NCBI GenBank assembly: GCA_023897205.1
Contig: JAHWDD010000002.1
Span: 6,944,001-7,008,000, forward strand
From: Exophiala sp. HKRS030
Lineage: Eukaryota > Ascomycota > Eurotiomycetes > Chaetothyriales > Herpotrichiellaceae
Direction: 5' to 3'
Length of the DNA: 64,000 nt
How positions within the stretch are numbered: the first letter of the stretch is position 1; each line of letters starts with the position of its first letter. Positions 1-14,900 of this stretch are shown one piece after another. The notes beneath the pieces are model-generated. The model was not told where the DNA came from and ran no database searches. It was given only the letters and a program-made list of their open reading frames with translations. The translations under genes were made by a program, and so were the position numbers.

Positions 1-947
1 GAGTGCCAGCAGGTAGGCAGCATTCCATTATTGAAGCTGCAGACTACGGAGCTAACTAGGCAGGGAAAGGAAGGCGGGTCTGATGTGGTCAAGCAGGCAT
101 AGTCATCGAAACTCGTATGTGAGAGTAATCCAAGTCGGAGACAATACTGTAGATGGTGACATGCAGAATAACGGTTGATTGAGTTCCTGTCGGTGCCTGT
201 TCGGAGGCTCACCTAAGTTGGGTGTCTGCAGAGTGTGCAGCTGGCTTTTAGTCGCTACTACCTACCTAGCTACTAACTATTGTAACTCTAACCCACCTAC
301 TCCGTACACTGATATGACCCACGCCTAACTGAAAGGACAAAGGGTCCAGGGGTCATCCGGGTAATCATAGGGACCATCTAACCAACTGACTAAGTTACTA
401 GTTACCTAGGTAGTTAGGTGAGTTTACAGATGGTTCGTCAGGCTCTTTAGGCGCCCTCGGGCTTTCGGGGCCCTAGGCTTCAAGTTTCCAACGCAACAAC
501 GAGCAACGGGACAGACCACCTGCAGCTCTTGCAGCTACACTCCCACCTGCTCCCATCTGCTCCCACCTGCACTTGACCTTGGCATGTGGATCCTGTGACA
601 TCTTCACCCTCCTGGTCCCCCTGGTCTCTTTGGTCCCTTTCGTCCCTTTGGTCCTCCTGTTCTTCAACCCACCCTTGCGATCGCAGTAGATGATCCCGAT
701 CATGGGCAAATATGAATATGGGACATTTTCCCATGACTCCTATCTCTTCTTCATATTCATCAACCACATTTTTCCACGCTTTCAAATACTTCACAACACA
801 ATATAACAACTCTCAACCCTTGACACAAGCACTTACAACATCCCATCTTACAGCTATCACTCTTCACACGCACTCCAAGTCACAGAAACCGACCATCTCT
901 ACTTCCAATACCCGACCTCTACAATCTATTTGCCAAGCCTTGTCACC
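1..947. other. Intergenic, no supported gene
   Basis: No convincing coding region is visible. Short open frames on the minus strand between about 473 and 809 are driven by a G/T/C-biased low-complexity stretch (repeated GGTCCCTTT-like units at 620-655) and lack recognisable protein features. A TACTCCGTAC motif lies at 298-307, one of about ten copies of TACTCCGTA in the window. The last 100 bases are the likely promoter and leader of the small gene starting at 948. Confidence 0.5.
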
Positions 948-1262
948 ATGCTTTATTCATGCCAGAATTTCCCTCGAGGGTGCAGAGGCCGAGTCGACAT
1001 TGTTGGCGCCAAATGTCCAGAATGCAAGGTAAGAAACCTCATATCATCGTCCTCCTCCTCCTCGCCAGAATCAACCGTTGCTAACACGTCGACTCTCTAG
1101 ATGTACAACTTCCGCAATCGTGCCGGCAAGCCATTTCGCTCAGTCCTCACTCAGCCATCCAACTTCCGCTCAGGGTCAAGGGTTACGTCATTCGAGGCTG
1201 ATGTCACCGCGCCTCATCATCCCGATTGCCCTGCAGATGCAGATGCAGACTTAGACTCATAA
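948..1262 (+). CDS. Small four-cysteine (zinc-ribbon-like) protein, two exons
   Basis: Exons 948-1028 and 1101-1262 join across a 72-bp intron with GTAAGA donor and CTCTCTAG acceptor, giving 80 aa. The N-terminal half has cysteines at residues 5, 12, 23 and 26 (Cx6C, then Cx2C) in an arginine/glycine-rich context, which suggests one zinc-binding site. The C-terminal half is Ser/Arg-rich, then Asp/Ala-rich (DADADLDS at the end). No signal peptide is evident. The ATG follows a CACC context and the intron keeps the frame exactly, which supports a real gene although each exon is short. Small proteins of this cysteine pattern occur in filamentous ascomycetes, but I know of no assigned function. 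Function unknown. Confidence 0.6.
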
Positions 1263-2633
1263 GCCTTAGCTTGAGGGTCTAAGGGCCTGAGGGCCTGAGA
1301 ACCTAAGAGCCCAAGAGCCCAAGAGCCCAAGAGCCCAAGGAGCGAGCCCAACTCCGACTCCGACTCCGACTTCTACTTTTACTTCGGAAGACATACCATT
1401 TTGGGTCGAGGGGGCCTCCTTGCTCCTTCCTCCTTCCTCCTTCCGCCTTCCCTTGATGACTGTTGATGCCCTACGACCAAATACGACTCTTGTCACCCTT
1501 CGCGAATATCCAATCATTGTCGACTTCATTCTACTTAGCGCCTGCATTAGCACTTTCAGCCATGCATCACCAACACCATTCGATGCAATATGTTTTGTTG
1601 GGTTTCAGCACTGGCGTCTCGGTCTTCTGAATTATTATCACCTTGCTGCAACTCTGTTGTTCATACGACGTTGCCTCTGACTGCATACCTTTTCCACCTT
1701 GATTTGAAACACCAGGCTATTTCGATTCCTGCCTTGGTCGATGTACTTAACAACTCTTGATTTTCCAAGACGATGCATCACGATGACGACATCATGCCGC
1801 TTCACCCTTTACAAGCGAAGCGACCTCAACAAGTCGTCTCTCTGCCTTGCCTTCTTTTTTCATATATTTTACACCCACGGAACCCCGACGAAAATGGCCC
1901 GGGCTGGAAAAATGCATCGATGGCTTTGGACCATGTATTGAGGCAACAACTGGTTTTGTATTGCACTCATGTACCATCACTTTCTACCACAATCTAAGAT
2001 GGCTCTTGGCAAAAAGACCAGACTCATAGATAGATACCTACATAGCATTGCGGCACCGGCACCTTCCGGTGTTCCGCTCAAAATACCAAAAACATTCGAA
2101 TATCTCTATATTGACCTTCTCCAGCAGCCCTCGAAATCATTGACAATCCCGCCCCGTTGAGACGCTTCTACCGTCTTTGGTCCAACGGCCCGGCTCATCC
2201 CGGTGAATATGTCGTGTATCCTGGAGCCTCGCGTGTCACCGACCACGTGCGGTCGTCCGAACTTGACCACGCTCGACCTACATCCTGTGCCAGATTTCAA
2301 ATTCGTTGAAGCATCAGTAGGTATTTACTGCGCTAAAGGATCTCCGTGAGGATTGACTGCCGCATCGTCGCATTTTTTACCCTTGAATTGGACCTGCAAC
2401 CTTGATAGTTACTAGGTAACAAAGACTCAAATATTTTTCATCCACAGTCCCCAAATGGCAAACCCCAGTCGCACCTGCCATCTCATCTCGAGGATTCTTT
2501 CGTCGTGACTTCCATCCGCCAATTCCAAGTCATTCCATGCAAACAAAATGTCTGCGTACAATACTCTCGACCACTGTCGGCTGTTGTCTCACATCGGCAA
2601 CCGTCAATTTTGGTTACCAACAGATACTTCAAT
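1263..2633. other. Intergenic with short tandem repeats
   Basis: No gene is recognised. A 9-bp tandem repeat (AGCCCAAGA-type units, about four copies) lies at 1303-1340, followed by CCGACT-type hexamer repeats at about 1348-1370. Open frames between 1420 and 2300 are short, overlap on both strands and show no protein character. The region ahead of 2634 is the leader of the following gene. Confidence 0.45.
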
Positions 2634-4640
2634 ATGGTTTTCACCGACGGCCAATCATGTACTCATTCTGGTAGCAGATGTTATGCCTGTCAACATGCAT
2701 TGATAGCAGCTGAACGTGCCATGAAGGCCTCAAACACAACATCATCCTCTGAAGAGAACTATGGTGCTTTGCCCTCCTCCTATCGCCGTTTACGAAAATC
2801 AAAGTCTATGCACGCCCCTTTCACGACGGACGGAAATCCTTTTCTCAAGCTTAAACGATCCCTCAGCAAACTCTCCCCGCAAAGGCCACGAAAAGCAGAT
2901 TAGGCATCAGCCCCTGCCGACGGAGAAGCCACTCACCTGAGGGCCAGCAGGAAGAGATCTTTACGGAGAGAAACCTTCTTGGAGGCTCGCAAGCGACATG
3001 AGCTATCATATGCACGTGGATTTCGTCCTCGTCAAGGGCCAGCGGCTCAGATTTTCACTTTAGATGATCTCATTGAGCCTTTCGCAACAAAAACTGCAAA
3101 GACACCGTTTAGATCTCTATCCGCAACCGTCCGCAATCGCCTACAAAGACTAATCAGCTTCGCATCCCCACGTCCAAAGATTGCCATTCACGATTCTCTG
3201 GAAGTCGAGACAACGCAAGTGTACAGGGAAAACGATCACGTCAAGGATGTCTTGGAAGAAGTGGAAGACAAAGATGACATGGATGAACTCCATGATACCG
3301 TTGCCAACGTTCTACCTCCTACCCCAAGCCGAGACAGTCTAGTGTCGAATGGCCGTTCAAGAGTCACAAGTTGGACCGATTCCAGCACCACATCGCTTGC
3401 CATGCGCTCTGCCAGCGTCGACAAGCACCGCCTTTCTGTCATTAATGAGGATGGTGGTCCTCATCAACCATCTTCGTCAGCTGGGCGCCACATTGGAGGC
3501 GTTTCTCTTTCCCGAGAACCACCGCAGTCTCCCAACAACAATGGTCAAGCTCCGCAAGCTATTGACAGTCACAGGATATACTCTGCGCTCATAAAACGCA
3601 TCAGCCAAGAAGAAGCCGAGGTCGAATTTACCAGGGCGGCAGTCGAGGCTCTCGACACCACAAGTGCCACAAGCCGACTTTCAACCTCACAGCGAGATGC
3701 CCAACCCACAATACGTATGGTTCACAGTGATCCTCTCATCAAATCCACATTGTCGCTGGCTGACGTTCACGAGACCAACTGTCCAGACGTCGAGCAACCT
3801 CAATGCAGCTATCCCCCAGCGGCCACGGACGACTTGCAGTCCTCAATAAAGCACCATCGAAAGAAGCAAACCATTGATTCACACTCCAGCTTCTTTCCCT
3901 TTTCTGCTGAAGCACAATCGAACGCACCAAGTCCTTTCAGGAGACTTTTGCAAGAGAAGCATGGTCACGGTGACAGGACGGCAAGTTCTAGAGATCATTG
4001 TCCCAGTTTCACCTCCGTAAGTCACCAAGATAGCGCGAGTGTCTACTCCTTCCATTCTTCTATTAATGTCAAATCCAACGAGCATTGGAACAAGAGAGCC
4101 ACATCTGGTAGTTGCAAAAGTCTTCAGCATTGCGTTGCGGATCACAAGACCCAGCAGGAAGAGGTTCGCCCAGAAGACCCTCCACCGATAAGCACACCTG
4201 GTCGCCTACATCTTTTGTCCCCCAAGACTGCCTCAGAGTCTTCAACGCCAAGTCCAACGCTTCAACATCGCTTCATATCACGCCTGAGTCGACCTTTCAA
4301 CATGGATGTACCTGCTTACAATAGACCATTTGACAGCATGTATTTGGGCAAGAGGACATCAGGTTACGCCGATACCTTGGGAGATAGTCGATTGAGCGTT
4401 GCACCACGTAAATCAAAGAGCTACGGCGCTCTACAAGGCGAGCCACTGAACAACGATTCGCAGATGACAGATCAGATGTCGTCGACCCAATCTTCGAGGA
4501 AACCACGGAAGTCTTCCAAAGTTCGTGAGATCTTGAGCACGAAAAGAATGGTCAGCAATTTCCTAAAGAGTCGCAGGGATAAGCACAATGGTCATAACAA
4601 CGCGTCAAGCCCTGTTGGTGGTGATGCAGAGTTCTTGTGA
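2634..4640 (+). CDS. Ser-rich unknown protein, open frame broken by an in-frame TAG or hidden intron
   Basis: Two stretches in the same frame, 2634-2900 and 2904-4640, are separated only by a TAG at 2901-2903. The first encodes a short N-terminus with Cx6CxxC spacing (CTHSGSRCYAC) and a basic Ser-rich tail (SLSKLSPQR). The second encodes about 578 residues, rich in Ser, Arg and Thr, with a basic C-terminus (REILSTKRMVSNFLKSRR). The second stretch has no ATG until about 3278, so it needs an upstream start, which argues for one gene. Possible frame-keeping introns are 2804-2950 (GTCTAT donor, CTGAG branch-like site, CAG acceptor) and 2788-2910; neither has strong signals. Alternatives are a nonsense mutation or stop-codon readthrough. 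No domain is recognised. It looks like a disordered phosphoprotein-type polypeptide, but that is inference. Confidence 0.55.
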
Positions 4641-6712
4641 CATCCCAACAATCTCCAGACTGATCTATGAATTGACTTAGAGAGCTATCATCAAGAAAAT
4701 ACCATCCTAAAAAGGACAGAATTCAGTTGTGGTCAGAACAAAATTCTCAAGCATGAGTAGGAGAGAAACAGTCTACATTCGTTATTGCCCAGCCGCAGGT
4801 GAACAGAGCATTCATATTAGTTTGGTCTAGTTAGTTAAGCTGCTCGACGCCAGCCGTTTCCTGGTTCTTGTTCTAAGATAGCCGGTGACAGATGACGATA
4901 TATCAAACTTCCTGAAAGGATTGGTGTGTGACATTCGCCATCCCTTCACAAGTCGAGTGCCTATAGTAGCATCTTCATTGTTCCTTCATTTGGTTGCAGT
5001 CCCTGGTTCAGTCATGTTTCCATTGCTCTTGCCTCATTTCAACACAATGGATGATTCGAACACGTTCTTTAACTCATATCACTCGTTGACCTTTCAACCT
5101 GCTCACGGTCACATTCTGACGAGCACCATTTCGGTCATTCTAGCATGAATTCCACCCCGGCTGCCATGACACATGACCTTCTACGCTCCCGTTGCCAGGG
5201 CGTGAAGCAAAACAAACCCAGTTTGGCTTGGTCGCCGTCGACTGCGCCTCTCTTCCCACTCACTTGCGCCAATGGGACAGTAAACCACACCTCTTCCGCT
5301 CCTCCTCCTCCCCCACCTCCTCATTCTACCTCCATCTCCTTGGCTGCGTACAGTCCACGATTGAGGGTCCGCCCCGCCCCCGTCCATGATTAAACACCAT
5401 ATCTCGCTCATGACCGGCGGGACCTCGTCTTTGTCATTCGACTCCACTGACTCCCACCAGTTCACCCTTTCCACCGCATCCACTAGCATTTGTCATGCTG
5501 TACCACACGCTCCGTGCACTGTTCATTCGCCTTCCACCCTGATGGCCCCGCTTCAATGGCAACTTTATCCCCTCTTCACTCAGATATGTCACAACTGGCG
5601 GAGGTCGATCCTGTGCAGCGTAGAAGTGGCACTTGGCTTGAGCGTACGAGACTATGGATTATGCTCGATCATATCCATACTCTGCAAGGCTGTTATACTG
5701 CTTACAGGCACAGCACCCTCATACATGTGGCTGTACGAGTCGCAGCCATGTCCATGACAAAGCGGCTGAAGCCCACCAGCTCTGGAAACTCACAGAGCGC
5801 GCCGTCCGAACCTTTCTCTTACCTAGTTCTCTCAGCTCTTGAGGTCGAACTCCATCCGACCCGCATTGTAACTATGTGGCCGTGTACAGTCACAAACGCA
5901 AATTCCCATACCACAGCTCAAGTCCATATCCTGACCTGCCACATGTGCCGACCAAATGAGCACATCTATCCCAACTCCCAAACCTCTCGTTCCAAAGGCA
6001 TCGACCCGATCCAACCGCGAACAAGGCCGCTTCTATACGCAATCACTTGCCTCGCAGCCAGCTTGCTTGAGGTCCGCAACAGTGTGCAGGTTATGAGTGA
6101 CTGAGAGGATACCAAACCTTGTGTCCCATAGTCATGCCCCGTCTCCTCCTATACAAAACACAGCTCCTTCCCACCTCAATGGGCCTGATCCACCATGGTA
6201 TCATGAGTCACACAACCCCAACTATACAACTCGATATGTTGTGTCATTGGATGTTCTGTCCCAAGCCGTGCCATTGTTATTGTATACACTGCCCCTCATC
6301 CACCCCCTAAGTCCTGAGGGCCTTAGTTCGCTGATCATAGCCTGACCCCAACAAGATCCCACCGTCGCCATTGGCCGGCAGCTCACTGGTTTGAATAGAG
6401 ACTTTGATACGCTTTGTTTGAGGGCGGGTCGACATGGATCTCCATGATTTGGTGAGGCTTTTTCCGTAGTTTCAATGTTGTTGTGACCCTCCTGTGGTCT
6501 CTGAAGTGAAAGTCTATCCCAATGTTGACAGCGGGCCTGTTCGAGCACTGTGGATTCGCTGTGCTTTATAACACGCCTCCCCCCCATTTCTGTTATGATG
6601 TTTTTCTCCTCTCTTCATAGTACTCAGTACACATTCTTGCACATTGCATTACTGCTCTTCTGCTAGATTTGATCACTGATTACTTTAACTCATTCAGATA
6701 TCTTACTCAGGT
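4641..6712. other. Intergenic, 2.1 kb, no supported gene
   Basis: The longest open frame (5490-6104, plus) has composition like translated noncoding DNA, no family resemblance, and competes with overlapping frames on both strands. A pyrimidine-rich tract with C-runs (CCTCCTCCTCCC) lies near 5298-5322. I see no repeats or RNA genes. The last 300 bases are the probable promoter of the gene starting at 6713. Confidence 0.45.
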
Positions 6713-7713
6713 ATGATGTCTTCTTCTTCATCTGCTGCTGACTTTAGGAGGCGCTTGAGGGATGCTCGGCCTAGGCCGCGGCTGACCAACAGTGTCCTAC
6801 GAGAGCGTGGCTCATCTGGTGCGACTTCGGCTTTGGATGCCCCCAAGGTCGTTGTTGTCCCATCTGTGGCATCTCCGGAGTCACCTTCACCTGTCTTGGC
6901 TGCCTCTGAAAAGAAGTGCGAGATCAGACAGGGCAAACTACCCAGGGCTGTGGCAAAAGTGGCGACTTCGGTCAAAGCTGCTGCTCGTTCAGCGGGATCC
7001 AAGATTCCTATTTGGGTTGGTTTGTCCTGTGTTTTCTCCCGGTCTTCTATTCAAGCACCAGATAGTGTGGAGGTGGTGAAAATGGAGAGCGCTGCCGTTG
7101 TTCCCGCTGCCACAGGGGAACTGACTCGGAGCCGTCTGCCGGTGAGCGTTAAGAAGTCGTCTGGTGTGCGGCGCGTCTTCGGACGTGACCGCCGAGCCAG
7201 CCTTCGCAACGCTTTTACCCGCAGGTCAGGCACACGAGAACAGGCAGCTGGCAAAATTGGTTCTGTCGCTGGGAAGTCCCCCCCTCCTTGTTTGCTCCCT
7301 TCAAGAAGGCTAACAAAGACACAGGTGATTTGAGCAAGGCCCCTGCCAGTTCTCATCGTTCTGGGTCGACTCCCAGATCGATACTGGCAGGTAAGGGTGA
7401 GTCACATGTCGAGATCAAGGCACTGCCAGAGACCTCTTCGGGCTACGGCGTCATGTCGAAGCCCAAGAAGACGGTCAGGTGGTGCGCTAAGATCAAGACG
7501 TGTACTCCCCCACGGCCTTGCAAGGGACCTCTCAGTGAGGCTAATTCTTGTTGTGGTGAGTTTGAGTGTAGGGATTGTGAGGATGATAGGCCAGAGGAGT
7601 TGAGTGGTAGTGCTTGGGTGGAGGAGCAGTTGGCTTTGGGGTATGACTATCTGAAATGGTCTGATGGCATGTTGAAAGGGGTGCGGTTCAGTTCTGCTGA
7701 TCTCACATTCTGA
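6713..7713 (+). CDS. Basic Ser/Arg-rich protein of unknown function, two exons
   Basis: Exon 1 (6713-7259) and exon 2 (7325-7713) are in different frames. A 65-bp intron reconciles them exactly: donor GTTCTG at 7260, a long pyrimidine tract, branch site GCTAACA at 7309-7315 and acceptor GACACAG ending at 7324. The product is 311 aa. The first two thirds are basic and Ser/Ala/Val-rich with Arg clusters (RRRLRDARPRPR, RRVFGRDRRASLR). The C-terminal 70 residues are different: cysteine-bearing (CTPPRPC, NSCCGEFECRDC), then acidic and ending in a compact WVEEQLALGYDYLKWSDGML segment. ATGATG at 6713 is the first start. No known domain is recognised. The basic/acidic layout could suit a nuclear or nucleic-acid-associated protein, but that is only inference. 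Confidence 0.6.
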
Positions 7714-9016
7714 CTGTAAACTCATCTGGATAGCTCAAGTAGGTAGATAGGTGGGTTGTGGTGGTGGTGGTCGTCTTGGTGTTGGGGTTTGTTGTTGTGG
7801 TGTTTGTTGGTGTTGTGGTTGTTGAGGTGTGGTGTTGGTGTTGGTGTTGGTGGCAAGGTCATTGATGGTTTGAAGCTTGAGGCAGGGCATTGCTGAGGGT
7901 GGAGGGCTGTTTTTGGCGTGAGGTCTTGGGACGCCTTGATCTCACTTTCTTGCAAAGGTAAGTATTCCCCCTTCCCCAGTTATAAAACAAAAAATGGTTC
8001 TGAGGTTTCCGACGGGATTCTGAAGGCCGCCAAAAATATTGAAAAACACAAAAAAACCAGGAGACTGGCACATTGAAATGCTTACTGCGTTGCTTTTTTG
8101 TTTTGTATATCTTATTGCTTTTTTATTTTTAGCCTTGCGCCGGACAGTCACGTTCACGTCGTGCAAGGTGTTAAGCTGGCTTCGGCCAGTGAACCGAGAA
8201 CTGTCCCTCATGTACATATTCAGAATTTCTAGATGATTTTGTCAAGCGTTGTTGTTTTTGCTTTTGCATGGAGGTGTTTTTGGGTGTTTTGGGTGTTTTG
8301 ATGTTTGGCATTGTTGAGTTCTTTTGCTGACATACAGATACCTACTTACCTACCTACCTGGATGTTCCATCGACGTATGGTGTACTCAAAATGGTCTCAA
8401 CACCAAAAAGAATCTTAGGTGAGGTTCTTCTCCCCCCTTTTTGGAAATGATTGTGCTAACGTTGTCTTGGCTTGGCGTTGATATTCTCGAAATGAGACAC
8501 GGCTTGTGTGATTGGTTACTCGGAGTTGGCTGCTTGGAATCATGGTGGCTGGAGCTTGGGAAGGTGGCGATCCTTTGGTCCCTCGGTGGTTGTAGGTACC
8601 TAGCTAGTATTTATTGCCCTGGAGGTACGGAGTCCTTTGCTAGAATCCAAGATTGCCAAGGTGCCTCGGACCACGTGCTCTGACTTGCTTTCATCCTTCG
8701 CTCCACCCTATCCAGTGCAGCACAGACTCGCCAACTGCCATCGCCTCCGCATTTTCTCCGTATTCTGCAACCTGCAACCTGCACCTGCCGTCCTGCCCCC
8801 AAGAGCAGGCACCTTCCTTTGCCGCACTTTGTCCCAACTTGTTCACTTCTCCGACCTTTTCTCCTTCTCAAGCTCAACTGCGCATTTCAACCCCTCACCA
8901 CATCCCAATCTCGAACTCCACACTCGCGACCGGCCTACCTACTACCACCTTACCTCAACTCATCAATAGCAGGTCCCAACGACCACCGACCACTAATCAC
9001 TTGCTCTCCAACAATC
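7714..9016. other. Intergenic with G/T-rich low-complexity tract
   Basis: A strongly strand-biased G/T tract (GTTGTGGTGTT-type units) occupies about 7755-7860, followed by A/T-rich sequence with T-runs at 8095-8140. TACCTACCTACC-type repeats sit at 8341-8358, and a TACGGAGT motif at 8626-8633. The stretch from 8690 to 9016 is C/T-rich and is the likely promoter and leader of the zinc-finger gene. No coding region is supported. Confidence 0.45.
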
Positions 9017-11911
<2,895 letters not shown>

Positions 11912-14900
11912 AGCTCCTGGAGTTACGAGATCCGCCAGCGGTGTGTGGAAAATGAAAGTCATGGTATATGAATAAACGGAAACAGTTTACGTATTCCCCA
12001 GTTTATATTGTTATTAGCGTGCCTGAAGGCAGCGTACGCAAAACCTGTCATTTTAATGGACAAATTGTCCATTCCACAAAATCGAATTAAAAATTATCTT
12101 CTGTTGAAAGTCCAAGAACATCCTACCTTATCTTTTGCTTTTGCGAATGCAAATTTGCGAACAGGCCAGTGGTTTGCACACTGTCGGGTCGAGCCCAAAG
12201 TTTTCGTCAATCCAAAGTCTCGAGCCCTTCCAGCATATATCGCCTCACGAACATCTATGAAGGATGCCTACCTAGCAAAAAAGTGCCTCCTCCGCCAAAA
12301 GACCTTCCCTGTCTTCCCTCCCGTAGAATGTTCACTCCAGCATGACAATTTTTGAAGTCTGGCGATTCCCATACCCCTCGGCAACAGTGATTAACAACAT
12401 TTCTCGCGCGCGCATCCCCCATGCGCATGGTGTCAAGAGTCGAGAGTCGAGTCGAGAGTCAAGAGACCCAACGTCCGTCAACGGGAGGGGCTCAGGCCTT
12501 TTGCTCTCCTTCGTTGCCTAGGCATGGAACAAAGAAAAATGCAGCGGCGCACGCGAATAGACAGGTTTACGCTGTGCTGTGCTGCACGTGCGTCTCGACT
12601 CTCGGCCCTCGACTCTCGACCCTCGACTCTCGACCCTCGACTCTCGTGTAGTTCCTCGCCCTTCGAGTGTGTCCTTGCTCTTCAACACCTCTTCAACAGA
12701 AACACAACATTTTACTGCAATGGAGCGGGGACCCGGTCCTGTCCTGTCCACCTGATGTGAACAGGGAAGCGACAGGGGGAGAAGGAAATAAGAAAGAAAA
12801 AGCGTGTGGCGAAGGGGGCAAAACCCGACGTCCAAAAGGTCTTTGCAGCAGAAGCTTTGTGCGTCCCGCTTGCATACATCTCCGTAGATTGTATATCCGG
12901 AGACCAGAATACAATAGACTCTCGCGGGTCGGCCGTTCATTGGTCATGAGGCGCCGGGTGCCCTATCCCTGTTTTCCGTGGGCAGATCATTCGATCGTCG
13001 ATCGATCCACGACGGCTTCGGCAATTAGCAAAATGCATGCCGTTGTGTAAGGATTGATGTTCCTGTCGATGTTTTTTTTCGTTTTTTTGTTTCGTAAAAT
13101 CACGTTTGTGGCGTGGCGTCAATATCGTGTCCACACTCCTAATGGCAGTCTGTAGCAGGATGGCGATTGGCACAAAGTGGGCGAGGGCGATGGCGATTAC
13201 TGCGAATAGAACGTCCGTCATGGTGGCTGGACTATGTCAATTGAGTGTGCATAGGGACTGGACTCGAGCCGAGTAGCCACAGATGCCTCTCCGGCCTTAT
13301 CACGAGACTCTCTGGAGTTGACCAATCGAGTAGAATGTCTGTGATCGGTGGCTCAACCAGATGGGTCTGACGGCGCTACCCGGACTCGAGTCACTTACAT
13401 AGCTCCTGGTGTTCTCTGGCATTAAGAACCATGCGACATGCTACTACTGGCCTTCTTCCCATATGAGACATACGCTGAAGCCTACGCTGGTGCGCCAAAT
13501 TGGCCCATGCTAGAGATGGGTTTTGACGAATGCTGTGTGGCATACTTGGTTATCGCTGTGGATTAGATCTATGTGACTTGGGTCCAAAGCCGGGCAAAAT
13601 TGAGCGACTTACTGAAGAGCATATCCCCACAAGACCTACGACCCACTGGACCACCCCACGCCGAGGCCATGTCAGAGCGAGAATGGGACCAACTTGACGT
13701 GGTCAAGACCGTGTGAGGTGCATTTGCCGTGGGTCTCCGACATTCCGCGGCAAGGTGGCGTAGAAAGTCGGCGCACGCCGGCTTAAATATGTCAGGTCGT
13801 CGGATCAATTTCAATGAGCATGCTGAAATGAGTGCCGGAGATGCTACCTGGCTGAACTAGAGGCTTGGGAGTCTTTGGTCTGGGAGCCATCACTTCGTCG
13901 TGCCGTGTTGCATGGGTCAAAAGAGATGGGACTGGGCAGGGTTCCATAGGATCATGGGCAAGGCGTCACAAAAAAGGGGAATCTCAATATTAGAGGATAA
14001 TCCGAATCCATGGATGCTACCAGCATCAGTACAGGAGGCCAAGAGCACGGCCTAGGCTACAGCATGGGTGGTCTTTCTGAGTGTGCAAGGTGCACGGCAA
14101 GGATATCATCGTGACCAAGTGCTGGATGGAGAACGAATCTGTCTTTCCAAAATGCAGAACAAGCTTGTACCAGAGAGATGATCATTTTGAACATGGATCT
14201 TCCTGGCCATGTGCTTGGTGCAGAGGCTCTTGTCATGGCGCAAACTCCAGTACGTTAGACCGTGGCGGCACCTGGTGCCTATCGAGCCGAGATCTGCAGC
14301 TCAGGCTGAATGTATAGCTGATTCTGCAAAGCCACAAAGTCGCTGGATATCGCCGACGACTCCTTCTCGCCCAAGCAAGACTCAACAAGAACGTTGCAAA
14401 GTTGGAAATCGCAACTGCTTTGGTAGGAAAGCCATTGTATTCTGAGTTCAGAGCCTCTGGTTCCCCGGACAGTCTCGATTCGGCCTCGCAGAGTTCGACA
14501 ACGCGAAAAAATGGGCTCGGAGCATTCGGCACAATTGAGCGACGATGCGACTGCTGGTTTCGGCTGGGGGTACTTTCCCCGTGTTGCGCTCAGGGAATCC
14601 TCTCGATGCTTGGCGAAGTGCATGAGTTGTTTCTTGTCTGTTCTAGATCGACCCCGAGTCAGTGGAAGAAGAAACTTCGGTAAAAAAAAGGCACTGTGGG
14701 CTCTGGTCAAAGCGACTGCAAATGCGCTGGAGCCTCGGCCATATCCGACCTTCACCACGTTCGAGTTGCAACAATAAGCCTATGGATCTGTCGGTTCGTC
14801 TCTTGGTGGAACACTTACATGGCCACGACACGATGAAGTTTGGGGAACGGCTCGGAGGCGTTGGTGGACGCCTGTATTAGTGTGACAAGTGGAGTCCACA

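Noticed and set aside
5490..6104. 204-codon plus-strand open frame
   Set aside because: It has no family character, competes with other overlapping frames, and its composition is like noncoding DNA.
7278..7284. C7 homopolymer as a sequencing frameshift in the 6713-7713 gene
   Set aside because: A 65-bp intron at 7260-7324 with GCTAACA branch site and CACAG acceptor explains the frame change without any error.
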